A stretch of 64,000 nucleotides of DNA from Gamsiella multidivaricata (Eukaryota > Mortierellomycota > Mortierellomycetes > Mortierellales > Mortierellaceae): contig NW_026251792.1 in assembly GCF_025024155.1 (NCBI RefSeq), positions 1 through 64,000 on the forward strand, in the 5' to 3' direction. The position numbers were made by a program, and so were the translations under genes. The notes below the pieces were generated by a model. It was given only the letters and a program-made list of their open reading frames with translations. It was not told the origin of the DNA and ran no database searches. Shown here piece after piece: positions 1-11,711 of the stretch; position 1 is the first letter of the stretch, and the number at the start of each line of letters is the position of its first letter.

Positions 1-242
1 GGTGCAAACGGGAATTAGTCTTTGCGCTCATTATTAAGTGTCGTTGGTTGCCCCCACATCTGGACTTTCCTTTTTCGGCCACGGGGCCCTTCAGTTTTTA
101 ATCCACTGCGCATGTACATGCCTGCGCCTATTATGTCATGGACATGTGCCTCATCCTTTCAAGCGTCGGACAACAAAACAGTAAGATCTTTACTGATGAC
201 GCGCTCTTTTTTTCGTTCTCCCATTTATTGCACATTCCTTAG

Positions 243-1571
243 GCAAAAACTGCTATTGCTCCTCTCGATCGGGTCAAGATTCTGTTCCAAGCAAGCAACC
301 CTCAATTTGAGAAATATGCAGGTATGTTACGCATGAGGGATATTCAACATGGTGCACAGGATCCATGCGCAATGAACATCCAGGGCAGCGGCAGCGGACG
401 CTATTGCAGCAGAGGACATGGGATCAGCATTGGGTACTGTTAAACATGCCCATGCTCTGAGGTCTATGATACCCTTCCAATATGTCATATGTCTATCCCA
501 CCGCTAATTACGTTTTTCTGTGATCGTTATAGGAACATGGACGGGTGTATTCAAGGCAGCTCGGGACATTCATAAGATTGGAGGCGTTCGAGGATTGTTC
601 CAGGGTAACTCTGCGACGGTTCTCAGGATCTTTCCCTATGCAGCAATCAAGTTTATGGCATACGAACAATACCGCAGTGTATGTACTTTTATCGGTACCT
701 GGAAACATTGACTCTTTTTGGGCTGACATGACATGACGCAAGGAGGCTGACTTGCTCCGTTTTTGTGATTGCTGCTGCCTGTTTAGTTGCTGATGCCAAC
801 ACGTCGTGATGAGACGCCCTACAAGAAGTTTGTGGCCGGATCCATGGCCGGTAAAGTGGACGATCTCTTTTTATGAAGGCACATGAACCGGATTCTTGTA
901 GAGTTGATTAACTGACTTGTATGTCTTTCTTTGTATTTGGTGCTGTAGGTGTTACGTCTGTATTTTTTACATACCCCTTAGACCTGATCAGAGTGCGCCT
1001 GGCCTATGAAACGACTGCCACGCCGTATATGACACTTGTCAGCAAGATTTACAACGAGCCAGCAGGTCGGAATCGTCCAGCACATATGGGTTGGAGATCA
1101 GCGCTGCGAGTCTCAAACTTTTATCGCGGATTCTTTTGCACGGTCGCAGGCATGGTTCCGTATGCAGGAGTGTCGTTTTTTACGCATGATGTGGCCCAAG
1201 ACTTTTGTCGCGAGCATCTGCCCTGGACCATCAAGCAGAAGCAGAACCGTGGATTGCCGGACAAGAACGGGGACTATTCACGCCCGGAGCTGCGAACATG
1301 GGCGGAGCTGGCGTGTGGAGGGCTTGCGGGAGCGTTGTCGCAGACGGCAGCGTACCCGTTGGAGGTGCTGCGGCGTAAGATGCAGGTCGCAGGAGCGTTG
1401 GAGCCGGGCCAGTTTATGGGGACGTGGGAGACAGCGAGGCGGTTGTACATAGCCAAGGGGGCACGTGGATTCTTTATTGGACTGAGCATTGGATACCTCA
1501 AGGTCACGCCGATGGTGGCGATCTCGTTCACAGTGTACGAGAGGATGAAGACCTTGCTAGAGATTAATTAA
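243..1571 (+). CDS. LEU5: Mitochondrial carrier, LEU5/SLC25A16-type CoA transporter (5' partial)
   Basis: Exons 243-321, 533-678, 787-850 and 949-1571 join in frame at GT-AG borders; the stop is TAA. The first visible exon carries the carrier signature [10 protein letters not shown] followed by [10 protein letters not shown], and the later exons carry [13 protein letters not shown], a second signature [14 protein letters not shown] and a third [14 protein letters not shown]. This order and wording match yeast Leu5 and SLC25A16/42, which allow coenzyme A to accumulate in the mitochondrial matrix. Three repeats of two membrane helices are expected from the family; parts of all three repeats are visible. 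The N-terminal exon or exons are not seen. They should lie upstream of 243 or before the window; I found no convincing upstream exon in 1-242. The end [24 protein letters not shown] is intact. Confidence 0.93.
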
Positions 1572-3020
1572 AACGTGGGAGGGGGGGAGGAGAGTTTCTT
1601 TTTGCGCTTCTGTACTGTACTTGCGACCATTTTTTTTTTTTTTTTTTTTTTTCATCTGCTGTAGCGTGTATGCAATGGTACGATGGCAGCCATTTTACGA
1701 TCTCCGATAAAAAAAGAAAGAAGAAAAAAAAAAAAAAAGTCCATGGCAGAACTTTTATCCCACTTGCTAGCGTCGTTGACACCATGGACCATCTTTGACA
1801 GGTTAGTCCATGAGCATGCGTGTGTATGCCAGTGATGCTGTCGCACGGATGTAAGACGGATACCAGTGACATGTATGTATATTGAGTTCAGGTCCAAACG
1901 GCAGAAATGACTCTATTCTCCCCCCCCTCTCTTCCCCCAGGCGGGAAAACATTCATGCTGGAAAGTGCTATTGTAGACACAAAGGTAGGACAACGAACGA
2001 GGGGAGGTTGAGCCGGGCGGAAGGGAGGGGGGATGCAGTTCTACCATTCCTCAGTGGAGAAAGAGAGAGGGAGGGAGGGGGAGGAGTGTGCACGGCTCCG
2101 ACGCGGCGTCTACAGCTGGACATGGGCTTGCTCGCGAACACGGACTTGCTCGTTAGCAGGTTAGCAGGTAGAGGGGGAAAGCAGCCGACTACAGCCCATT
2201 GCCACGCGAGTTGAGATCTGCGTTGCAAAGGGGGAAATCAATGGGCGGAGGAGGGTGGGGGGACAGCTGGTTTATCAAAAAGAGATTTTGTGTTGTTTGT
2301 TTGTTTTCCCCTTTCGATGTGGTGTGTGGGAGAGGAATGGGGGCGCGGGAGAGGAAAATGACGCACACCTGAACCCTAAAAGAAATTCCCGGCCCTGGGC
2401 GCAGTTCCCCCTCCGCTGGTTCGTCACTCTGGGATCACCCCACCCCTCTCTGTTGAAAAAAAAAAAAAAAAAAATCCCCCGCAGCAGGGTTTCCGGTCCT
2501 CGTGTATTCCTCCCCCATTCTGAGTCTCAACTCATGAAGGGACTCCTCCTTCTCCTCCGAATAGTCACATACAGGCGAGGGGAGGGGGAACCCCTCATGT
2601 CGGGCACCAGATTAAATTGTTTCTTCCTCTTTTTCTTCTCACAGGTCCGATACAACACGGCAACACGGCGCAGGTGTTGCACAGTTACACAAGGCAGCAA
2701 GCAAGCATGCATGCCCTCCTGGAGGCATGATGGCATGATAGGATAGGATCATTATGGCAACGATCCAGGGTCAGCAACCCACATGAGTCGCATATATATA
2801 TGGCGTGCTTCTTTGCTCATTCAACAGAGAGTAGAAGAGAGAGAGAAAAAAAAAAGAGCGCGCCGGCTGAGTAACAAAAAAATAAAGGAAATAAAAGAGG
2901 GTTCAATAGTTTACGCTGCGCAACATTGACATAACTCAGTAGACTCAGATCCCATCATAGACTACCTGGGTCAACCCTCCACTGAATGCAATGTAATATA
3001 ATGTACATGTACATCGCAGA

Positions 3021-3023
<3 letters not shown>

Positions 3024-3078
<55 letters not shown>
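3024..3078. repeat. (GA)n microsatellite
   Basis: An uninterrupted GA dinucleotide run of about 55 bases, followed by a G-rich stretch. It yields false serine-leucine reading frames on the minus strand. Confidence 0.95.
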
Positions 3079-3081
<3 letters not shown>

Positions 3082-3790
3082 AGGGGGGGTGGGGGAAGAG
3101 ACGACACGCGGCAGAGTGTGGATGAGACAGTACGATAATGGAGGGGAAGGTGGATCCACAGAACGAAACCTACATTTGCCAAGGAAGCAAGTTGACAGGG
3201 GAATCGATGGTTGTCCGATGTTTTCCTTTTTTTGTTAGCGTCGCGTCAGTCCGCAGGGGGAGGAGGCGATTTTCTTGATAGCACAAAAAAAAAAAAAGAG
3301 AGCGTCCATGATGGCACAAAGAAAAGAGCTTCCACGCAGAAAAAAAGAAAAAAGAAAAAAAACACATGCCACCTGGCCACCTGGACTGAAACCGCAATTC
3401 AAGATGAAGGCAGATCGTTACGCCCATATCTTCTCCCCCCACGATGGAAAACGAACACGTACCTTTTTCACGGAATCGATTTCATTGTATTTTATTCACA
3501 CCCCCACGCCTCGCATCGCTCATTGTTTGTTGTTTTACAAACTCTGCGCATCGCGCGAGCTTGGGCAACAATGGACGACTGCAAGGAATCCCGCAGTTGC
3601 AACCGTCTGTGTTTGAGATTGCATCGTGGGGGTGAATGGGGGGGGGAGGAGCAAGGTGGATTGATCATGCCATTTTTTTGTTTACACGTATTCACGTATT
3701 TCTCTGGCCCTAGACAGAACCAAAAAGAAACGCGCTCGGCCCGTTTCGGTCAAGCATCAAAATCCATCGATTAGGAAACGACGCGAACAA

Positions 3791-3813
3791 CCCCCCCCCC
3801 CCCCCCCCCCCCC
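3791..3813. repeat. Poly-C run
   Basis: A run of 23 cytosines. Its length may be affected by sequencing or assembly error. Confidence 0.95.
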
Positions 3814-4111
3814 GCTGTTACCACTTGGGGGCCCCTCTCCACCCCACCTTCTCCAGAATGTGAGATCCTATGGCATAAGTGGCGTTGAGGGACTCGGACG
3901 CGGTTTCAAATAGTTCCCGGGGGAGTGGACGATCACATGCAGTGAGACCAGCTCAGAGAATCCTGGCGCGCAGCGGGACCCTAATTGCGCAGAAGGATGA
4001 CAAAAAAAAAGACCGAAAGAGAGAAAAACAGGCGCGTGCATGGAGGAATTTACAATTGGACATGTCAAGGATACCCTCCCCGTTAGCACATTTGTCATAA
4101 TAGGGATAGTT

Positions 4112-4150
4112 GGGATAATAGGGATAATAGGGATAATAGGGATAATAGGG
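4112..4150. repeat. 9-bp tandem repeat GGGATAATA
   Basis: Four perfect copies of GGGATAATA followed by GGG, with a degenerate copy just upstream (4102-4111). It lies in intergenic DNA about 0.9 kb before ERG6. It is not the fungal telomere repeat TTAGGG. Confidence 0.95.
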
Positions 4151-5069
4151 CGAACCCTACTCTCTCTCTTTCCTTCTCTATTGCTGCGTAATTTATTTCT
4201 TTTTCGATAGCACAGAACGAGATGTAAGCGGTGGAGTACCCACCAAATGACACTATTCGCTTGAATATATGCCTCGCTCCGGATTACAAAGGCATTCTCT
4301 CCTCCCTTCCGGAACTGAGGCGCCTCTCGCTCTTGGACCCTACCCTGTTAAAGGGTCCATGTCCAGATGAGACACAAGGTAGCTGGCAATTGGGGCTCTG
4401 TTTGATGGGTGTCTGGTGTTTGAGCGACATCGATGGATCGGCGTGGTTATGGTTTAGATGAAGATCTTCTCGTAAACAAATACCCTGGTAGGGCCCCCTC
4501 AATTTGACAGGCAGAATTACAAAGGATTCAATTGGATATGTCAGTGTATTCGCACCGGATATGGTTTCTCTTCGGGAGTAATTATACCCTGGGCAACCTT
4601 GAGTCGCATGGGAGGGACGAGGAAAAAAAAAAAAAAAAAAAAAAGCAGTAGCGGTTGAAGAAAGGCCAATTAGTGCAGGAAGCGTAATGCCACAACAGCT
4701 TGCGAAAAAGACGGGAGAACGGATGCCAGGGATGCTCCATGTCATCGGTATTGGATGGAGACATGGAAGGACTGGAGCGACAAACGGCGCCCCCCTCTTT
4801 TTTTTTTTCTTTATCGGCCAAGCTCCGTCGGATCTGCGCGATACAGAGGAAAAATTGTTTCCAGCGGGATCGTAAACCCCGACTCACTATAAATTACCCA
4901 GCTGCGCTCCCTCGCGTCCTTTTCTCTTTTCTTTTCTCTCTTTCTAATACATTATAAATCGTCCTGCCTCTTTTTGCCCGCCGTTTGTATATACTCACAC
5001 CCTTCCATCCACAACGCCGCTACCCGCATCCTCTCCTATAGCACCCTCCACCCAACATCTGCTTCAGAA

Positions 5070-7214
5070 ATGGCGCCCACAAGAACCTCGACCGCAATGA
5101 TCACACAGCGTAACCGCGAAGACTTGGTCCTGTCCAAGACCCTGCACGGCAACAGCTGGGACGAATCACATCACCAGGACTCCCTCATCTTCAAGCTCAA
5201 GAACAAGGATCGCCAGTTCCAGTCCGCCGTCGTTGACAACTACCTCGACAACTGGAAGGAAGAAAAGCCCGAGGACGAGACGGAGGAGGCCAAGGCTGAG
5301 CGACAGAACGCCTACAAGGCCGTTGCCAATTCGTTTTATGATCTTGCCACGGATTTCTATGAGGTAAGAACAAATGAAACGAAGGAGTGGATGAATGATT
5401 AGGGCTATTTTTGAATTATGGGAATAGAAGATCGGAGGGGGGGGGGGGGGGGAAGGGTTTTCTTTTTTACTTCGCGAGACGTGACAAATACGCGTATTGG
5501 TGGCAAGGAAGCACTCAAGCTGCTGTCTATATTTGAAAAAAATGAAAAGTGATTTCTGGGTTCCTTTGCAGATTACGGGCCATGGCCGTGTGCAAGATTT
5601 GGATTGCTGCAGATGATGGATTTTCTACCTTCATCCGCCCCAACTGCAGGACTCTTATGTCGTAATCGCATCGCGTGGGGGTAACTCTTGACTAAGACCA
5701 AGGAGAGAATCAGACCAAGAGGGTGCAGATGGGTGCTATAAAAAGGGAGGAGGATGGCATCAACAACAACCCCGCCAACCGCCAAGTCCCTGGGATATTA
5801 CTACAACGAGTATTTTGTTTCCCCCTCTCCCCCACAGTAGTTCTGTGTATCCCCTCAATGCATTTGCTCGCTTCTGTTATTTGTCAGTTGAGGGTGGGTC
5901 GTCGCATTTTACGAACCATGTATGGAGATTCTAGAAGACCGTAGTTCATAGCGCAGTGCAGCTGAGCGTGGGATAACAGGACGCTGGGTGCGTGCAAAGG
6001 AGTCGACATTGCTCCATCCATCATGGTTGACAACAATAACCACAACAACCACTGCAGTAGTAACGGCGGCAACGACTCTGAGGATGGAGAACATCGTGTT
6101 GGACAAAAGAATGAATGGGAAAGACACGGCATGCAGACAGAGTGTGGTGGAGTGTGGTGGAGTGTGGCCTGATTTTTTTTATTTTATTTTATTTTTCCCT
6201 TTCTTAAACGACGCCGCCGACAATCAATTTTGCGTCGGCCTGAACGACTCAACGCAAAACAACAAAGGGGCTCTTGTTTTTGTGTAATCCGTATTGATCG
6301 ACTGAACTTTGATTCCCAACCCTTGATATCCTTCTTAGTACGCATGGGGCACCTCCTTCCACTTCTGCAGATTCCGTTACCGTGAGCCCTTCCAGCAGGC
6401 CATGGCCCGTCACGAGCACTACCTGGCCGCTAACATGGGCATCCAGCCCACCTGGAAGGTCCTCGACATTGGCTGCGGTGTCGGTGGTCCCGCTCGCGAG
6501 ATCGGACACTTCACGGGCGCCCACATCACCGGTCTCAACAACAATGACTACCAGATCAACCGTGCGAGGCGCTACGCTGTCACCTATGGTCTCGACCACA
6601 AGTCCGACTTTATCAAGGGAGACTTCATGAACATGCCCATCGACGATAACTCCTACGACGCATGCTACGCCATCGAGGCCACTGTCCACGCATCCACCCT
6701 CGAGGGCGTCTACGGCGAAGCCTACAGGATCTTGAAGCCCGGTGGCGTCTTTGGATGTTACGAGTGGGTCATGACCGACAAGTACGACCCCACCAACCCT
6801 GAGCACCTGCGCATCGTCCGTGGACTCGAGGTCGGCAACGGTATCGCCAAGATGATGACCGTCAAGGATTGTGTCAAGGCTCTCGAGACCGTCGGCTTCA
6901 CGATCGAGAAGAACACGGACATGGGTGCGACGGATGATAAGATCAAGTGGTACTACCCTTTGCAGGGCGATATCCGTCAGGCGAATGCCTTCTGGGATTA
7001 CTTGACGGTCCTCCGTACGACAACTGCTGGACGTGCTGCCACGACATACATGGTCAGGGCCCTGGAGAGCTTGGGCTTGGCCGCCCCTGGTAGTGCCAAG
7101 GTCTCGAGTATCTTGCAGACGGCCGCGGATTCCGTTCTGGAGGGCGCCATCCTTGGAATCTTTACGCCCATGTACTTCTTCGTCGCCCGTAAGCCCGCCA
7201 ATGCATCTCAATAA
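5070..7214 (+). CDS. ERG6: Sterol 24-C-methyltransferase
   Basis: Two exons, 5070-5363 and 6339-7214, join in frame to a 389-residue protein, the usual ERG6 length. The enzyme moves a methyl group from S-adenosylmethionine to C24 of the sterol side chain in ergosterol-type sterol synthesis at the ER or lipid droplets. The splice restores the family block YEYAWGTSFHFCRF. The SAM-binding motif I, LDIGCGVGGPAREI, lies near residue 125, followed by AHITGLNNNDYQI and the sterol-methyltransferase motif YAIEATVHA. The C-terminal sterol MT domain ends near GIFTPMYFFVARKP. The start MAPTRTS was chosen because the reading frame upstream lacks family similarity and lies in a CT-rich leader. The single intron is 975 nt, about ten times longer than most introns here; no missed exon is needed to complete the protein. 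Confidence 0.95.
5364..6338 (+). other. Long (975 nt) ERG6 intron
   Basis: Begins GTAAGA and ends CTTAG. It holds a run of about 17 G (5437-5453), a triple GTGTGGTGGA-like repeat near 6139-6167 and a T-rich stretch near 6170-6205. No coding segment inside fits the protein. Confidence 0.8.
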
Positions 7215-8023
7215 GAGCCCCCACCCATTTTCTCACATTCCTAGCCATGTCCATGTGCAGGAAAAGGGACGAGGGACAAAAGGACACGCACGACCGCTGC
7301 GGTACTTTTTTTTTTTGCACGGCGCGCCTCTTTATCTTCTCGTTTCTGATGTACCTGTTACTTATATAGTATGTAGTACTTTTATAATCATAATAAACTC
7401 TCTTCTTTGCAATTCTGTTTCTTTTTTATTATTATTTGCGAAGCGGGTAAAGGACAGACAACAACAGCAACAACAACAAAGACTTTTTTTTTTTTTTTTT
7501 TTTTTTTATGCTCTCTTTCCACATAGCGTTGTTGCTGTGCTTCATTTTATTTTTTTTATGTTTCTTTGTTGTATGTGGTTCGAGCTCAAATCCCTCTATG
7601 GCCGCCGGTTTCTCACTCATTAAACCCTATTTTCAGGACGTCCATAAGGAACACGTCACAGAACCTTGTTCCAGATAGTGTATGATAGTTTTTTTTTTTT
7701 ACGCCAGTCGCCAGTCGCCAGTCCAAGCCGAGGGCTTGGACTATGCAGCCTGTGGCACGCCTGCACGTCTGGAGGGGGGATCTGGCGTCAATAAAAAAAA
7801 GTTTTTTTTTTTTACGCTAGAACTAGCGGGTAAGCGCAACGATCGCTGAACAAAAAAAATATATATATATATATATATATATATCTTTGAGTGGGGTGGT
7901 GTATTTGTTTCTGACTACGAGATATTAGTGTAGACCTATTCTAGTGTGTGTATGTGTGTGTGTGTATGGAGCTTGACGCATCGAGTCCAAGGATAGATGG
8001 ATGGCGAAAAGGAAACTTTTTTT
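7215..8023. other. ERG6/HSF convergent intergenic region
   Basis: The 3' flanks of two convergent genes. It contains AATAAA at about 7391, an (AT)n run at 7860-7884, a TG run near 7947-7965 and several T tracts. Nothing coding is seen. Confidence 0.6.
7860..7884. repeat. (AT)n microsatellite
   Basis: An uninterrupted alternating AT run of about 25 bases. Confidence 0.95.
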
Positions 8024-11000
8024 TCAGTCGTGGATCATGTTGGTGATGGAAGCTTTCTGATAATGGGAGCTGTTGGCGTTCATCGGAGGGGAAGGGTGCT
8101 GCTGCTGCTGTTGCTGCAGTTGTTGTTGCTGGTGCTGAGGTGGCACTTGCTGGTGCTGAGATGGCGGTGTAGGTGGCGGTGGATGTTGGGATGGGTGGTG
8201 AATTGGGTTGAAGGAGGGATGATAGCCCGCAGACTCATAACGACTTCCATGACCTTGTGCACCCGGGCTTGTTCTCTGGCCAAGTGGAGGAGGGGGGCCC
8301 CCAGAAGGTGGAAGTCCTTGCCTTGAGTAGACATGCTGTTGCTGATGTTCTGGTGCTCCCCGTCGTGGCCAATCTCGAGGATCGCCTGGACTATAATCTG
8401 CCTTTCTTTTGGATGGGACAACACCTGCTTGACCGAGTGATGGCGATGTGATCACATCTACGTTATCAAATGAGATAGGAAGAGAGTTATAGTAAATCCC
8501 AGTCTGTTAGTCTCAAGCGCCTTAAAGTCTGAGTATCTAACCCCTAAAGCCTGTCTTTTCCTTGGTCAACCGCATACCTCTGGGTGTGCTCGCCTCGGTC
8601 AGTTGATCGATTCGGTCGCGCATCCATGCAATAGTTTGTTCCTGCGTAGCTTGAATGCCTTCAAGATCCAGCACTGCCTGCCTCAGAGACATATAAGCAT
8701 CCTCCACAAATTGAAGCCGACTTTCCAATTGCTTAGTCGTCCGTGGGATAAGATCATGAGGACCTGGGTTGGCATTCGGATCCATACCAGGTGTCGTGGG
8801 AAGAATTTCGCCAGGTAGACCAGATTCCAGAGGCGGGTGCTGTTGATGAGAGGGTGATGGAGGCACCATCGCGTGCCTCTGCTGAGCTGGACGAAATGAT
8901 GCTCCAGGCGTCGGTGGCGAGAATCGGCGTTTGGGATCATCCTGTTCTCCTGGACCTCCAACATAGCTCCTCCGGTGCTGGTCTGTATATGGATGCTGAA
9001 CTTGTGATGGAGGTGGATGGCCAACTCCACCAAGATGCGACTGAGAATGTCCCATCGGTGACAGTGGATGCTTTGGCAGGGAGCCTCGATGGGATGGTGA
9101 AGACCCCTCACCAACTACTGGCCCTGCCTCTGGACCAGGAGGAACTTTTGCTGCGCTCTCATCAAAGGACCCTTGTTGTCTATGGGATGGATGTCCGTGA
9201 GGGGGATAGGGCTCACGTTGGTAGTAAGGGTGTGGCGAAAGATGAAGAGGTGAACGGGGTTCCTGCTGGCTAAAGGGATGTGGACCTCGTGGAATTTCTC
9301 TGCGTGGGTCCATTCCAGGGGCACTCTGGCTACGGAAATGGCCGCCGCTCATAAGTGCACCGTGTTTGTCATGCCCATGTTCTGGATTTCCTGGATCTCT
9401 GTTTGAGCCATGCCCAGGCCGTCCTGGGCCCGTAGGATGGGAGAGAGGCATGCTAGAGTGATGCGGGTCTTGTGGTGGGGGATGAATCGGACTGAAGCCT
9501 TGTGCTTTGAGACTATACCCATGTTCAGGGGAATAATGAGCTTGAGAAGGCTGGCCGACATAGGAGCGCTGACGTTGGTGAGGGCTTCCGTATGGAGGCT
9601 GCTGCTGCTGTTGTTGCTGTTGCTGATTGTAATGTGGCCCTGGATAATTCTGATGGTGATGCGGATCATGCTCCCGTATTGGCTGCTGCTGATGGGGTGG
9701 CGGCACGTGGTGTTTGGACGTCTGTAGGATAGTATGAGCAAAGCACTGTTGGGTTAACAATACAGTTGATATGAACGAGTTGGGCTCGATAGGACTTGAA
9801 GACAATATCTCTGGATTATTCACGTACCACCATATCTTTTTCATCGCGGGAATGTACGTTTTCGTTTGGATAATGGCCTGGCGGCGGTCTATAATCCGGT
9901 GCGGATCTCGACGCCGGAAGTCGCTGCGACGTCTCATGAGGTGACCGGTGCATAGGAGACGGATGGGGGGCATAATGGGGGGGCCCTGGGGGCGGTGCTC
10001 CGTGCAAATGTCCATGGCGATGTTGATCCAGCGAATGGCTAGAGCTGTGTGATCGACTATGACCGCCCTGAACGTTGAACGGACGGGCGGGGGCCTCCTG
10101 CTGCACATAGAATCCCTTATCGCGCTCAAACACAACTCGCGAGAATGTCGGTGCAATGTTTGCTGAACGCGCAGACTTTCTCTTGATGTTGTTCCGAAGA
10201 TGGGGTCGATCCCTTTGAAAGTCAGGATGGTAAAACTGCCACCGTTGTGTCTCTGGATTTCTTCGGTTCATGGTGGATTCCTCTAGATTGACAAAAATGT
10301 TATTTCAACCTCTGTATGAGTACATGTGCACTCTGTAGTGAACATCGAGTACGCTGTAAACTTCTCACTCCATCATTTGTTGTTACCTCTGTCATAGCGG
10401 TAAACTGTCAGAACCAAAGAACAACGGAGGAGAGGTTAATACATGGACATACCAAGAGCATGAGACGATTTGACGCTGAGAACGAAAGATTCACGGACTT
10501 ACTCTTATGGAATCCGTACACTGGATATTTTTGCAGGTGCAAAGACATGCACAGCGAGAGAGTCAGCAACGGGAGATACGAATGAGGACATAATCATACG
10601 CAAACGACCGTATCATGACTTACTGTTGAGTTGGCGGACAAAACTCTGCCAGTTATTATGTTTGAAAAACTTTGGCAGGACCGAGCTGGATAATTCAATA
10701 CAGTTGTACACGTAGAACATATCGCCTTCTTTGGCCCATGAGATGAGGTGCTGGATAGATGGATCTTCCACCATCCTAGGTAAAGGTAGATTCTGGTTAG
10801 TAATCTCTAAATGCAGTATGTGCATCTCAGCATACACACGCACATATGAAATAAAAAATGCAAAGCGCCACTTACTTGAACAGCTTGTCAATAAACATGC
10901 TACGAACCTTGACTAAGCTGGGGGAGCCGTACATGGAAACCACAAGCGGTTCGCTCCCGTCATCATTCCTAGACGAGCTGGTCTCAATGGACCCTGACCC

Positions 11001-11711
11001 TTCGTTGTTAACGTCGTCGCCCTCTTCCCCATACCCATCATCTTCCTGGTCATCCTCACTTGCTAGTTCGTCTTGATTCTCATCCTCGTACTGCTCGTCT
11101 TGGTGGCTACTGTCGCCTTGTTGAGACACCCTGTGGTTATCGCTGTCTTTGTTGGCATTGTCATTGTCATTGTCATTGTCGCTGGCCTCCGAAGGACGCC
11201 GCTGCTTTCCTTCGGCTGTCGATGCGGGTGGGTCACGGCGAGGAGCTGTCAAATCCTGCTCAGATCGACCAGGGTGACCCTGACCCTCCGATTGGCCACT
11301 CGGATTGTGGAGTGATGATCGCGCTCGACGCCCATAAGAGCCTTGTAGCTCGGCAGAGTTATCTGGACTGCTACTGCGACTACTCCGCTCATCGTATTGG
11401 ACAGTTGATCGCAATAGCCGACCAGATCGGCTCCGCCGAATAGCTGGCGACTGTCCGCGAGACTCACGTTCCCCTTCTTTCAAAGCTGGACGTAAATCTT
11501 CGCGGTATGAGGCGTGACCATCATCACTACTGCCATTGTCCCCTGAACGGACTTGGCCTTCGGGATCTTCGGATAACTTTACAGCCAGTGTGGATGATTC
11601 TGGCGCAGCTGCAGCCACTGAAGTAGATGGGAAGGAAGTGTCTGGTGCGCTCTCGTCAGATACGGATTGAGGGAAGGTGGTGCTGCCTCTATTGCTGGAG
11701 GTGTTATCCAT
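8024..11711 (-). CDS. Heat-shock-factor-type transcription factor
   Basis: Six exons join in frame (complement of 8024-8457, 8578-9721, 9828-10282, 10503-10520, 10624-10775, 10876-11711), giving 1012 residues. An HSF winged-helix DNA-binding domain spans about residues 268-360: MFIDKLFKMV, then VLPKFFKHNNWQSFVRQLN, MYGFHK and WQFYHPDFQRD. The block MYGFHK sits on an 18-nt microexon. Before the domain is a 270-residue acidic, Ser/Asp/Asn-rich region; after it is a long Pro/His/Gln-rich region. A coiled-coil-like segment (KQLESRLQFVEDAYMSL onward) lies near residues 815-865, far from the DNA-binding domain, whereas classical HSF has its HR-A/B oligomerisation region soon after it. It probably acts in the nucleus on stress or morphogenesis promoters. 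It could be an HSF1 or an SFL1-like factor; I cannot decide. Confidence 0.88.

Larger units (their letters stand above)
1572..5069. other. Intergenic region rich in simple repeats
   Basis: This 3.5 kb gap between the carrier and ERG6 holds no reading frame that looks coding. It contains poly-T and poly-A runs near 1630-1740, 2456-2474, 3285-3297 and 4621-4644, a GA repeat, a C run and a 9-bp tandem repeat (listed separately). The last 150 bases before the ERG6 start are pyrimidine-rich, as expected for a fungal leader. I saw no tRNA or rRNA. Confidence 0.6.

Noticed and set aside
1..242. First exon of the LEU5-type carrier ending near 177
   Set aside because: The possible donor (ACA-GTAAGA) gives the wrong phase for the exon at 243 and the residues do not fit the family.
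4102..4150. Telomere-like repeat
   Set aside because: The unit GGGATAATA is not TTAGGG and the array is internal and short.
6249..7211. 320-codon minus-strand frame antisense to ERG6
   Set aside because: A codon-bias shadow of the ERG6 exon; no family resemblance.
7570..7600. Possible tRNA B-box (GGTTCGAGCTC)
   Set aside because: Does not match the GGTTCGANTCC consensus and no cloverleaf can be drawn around it.
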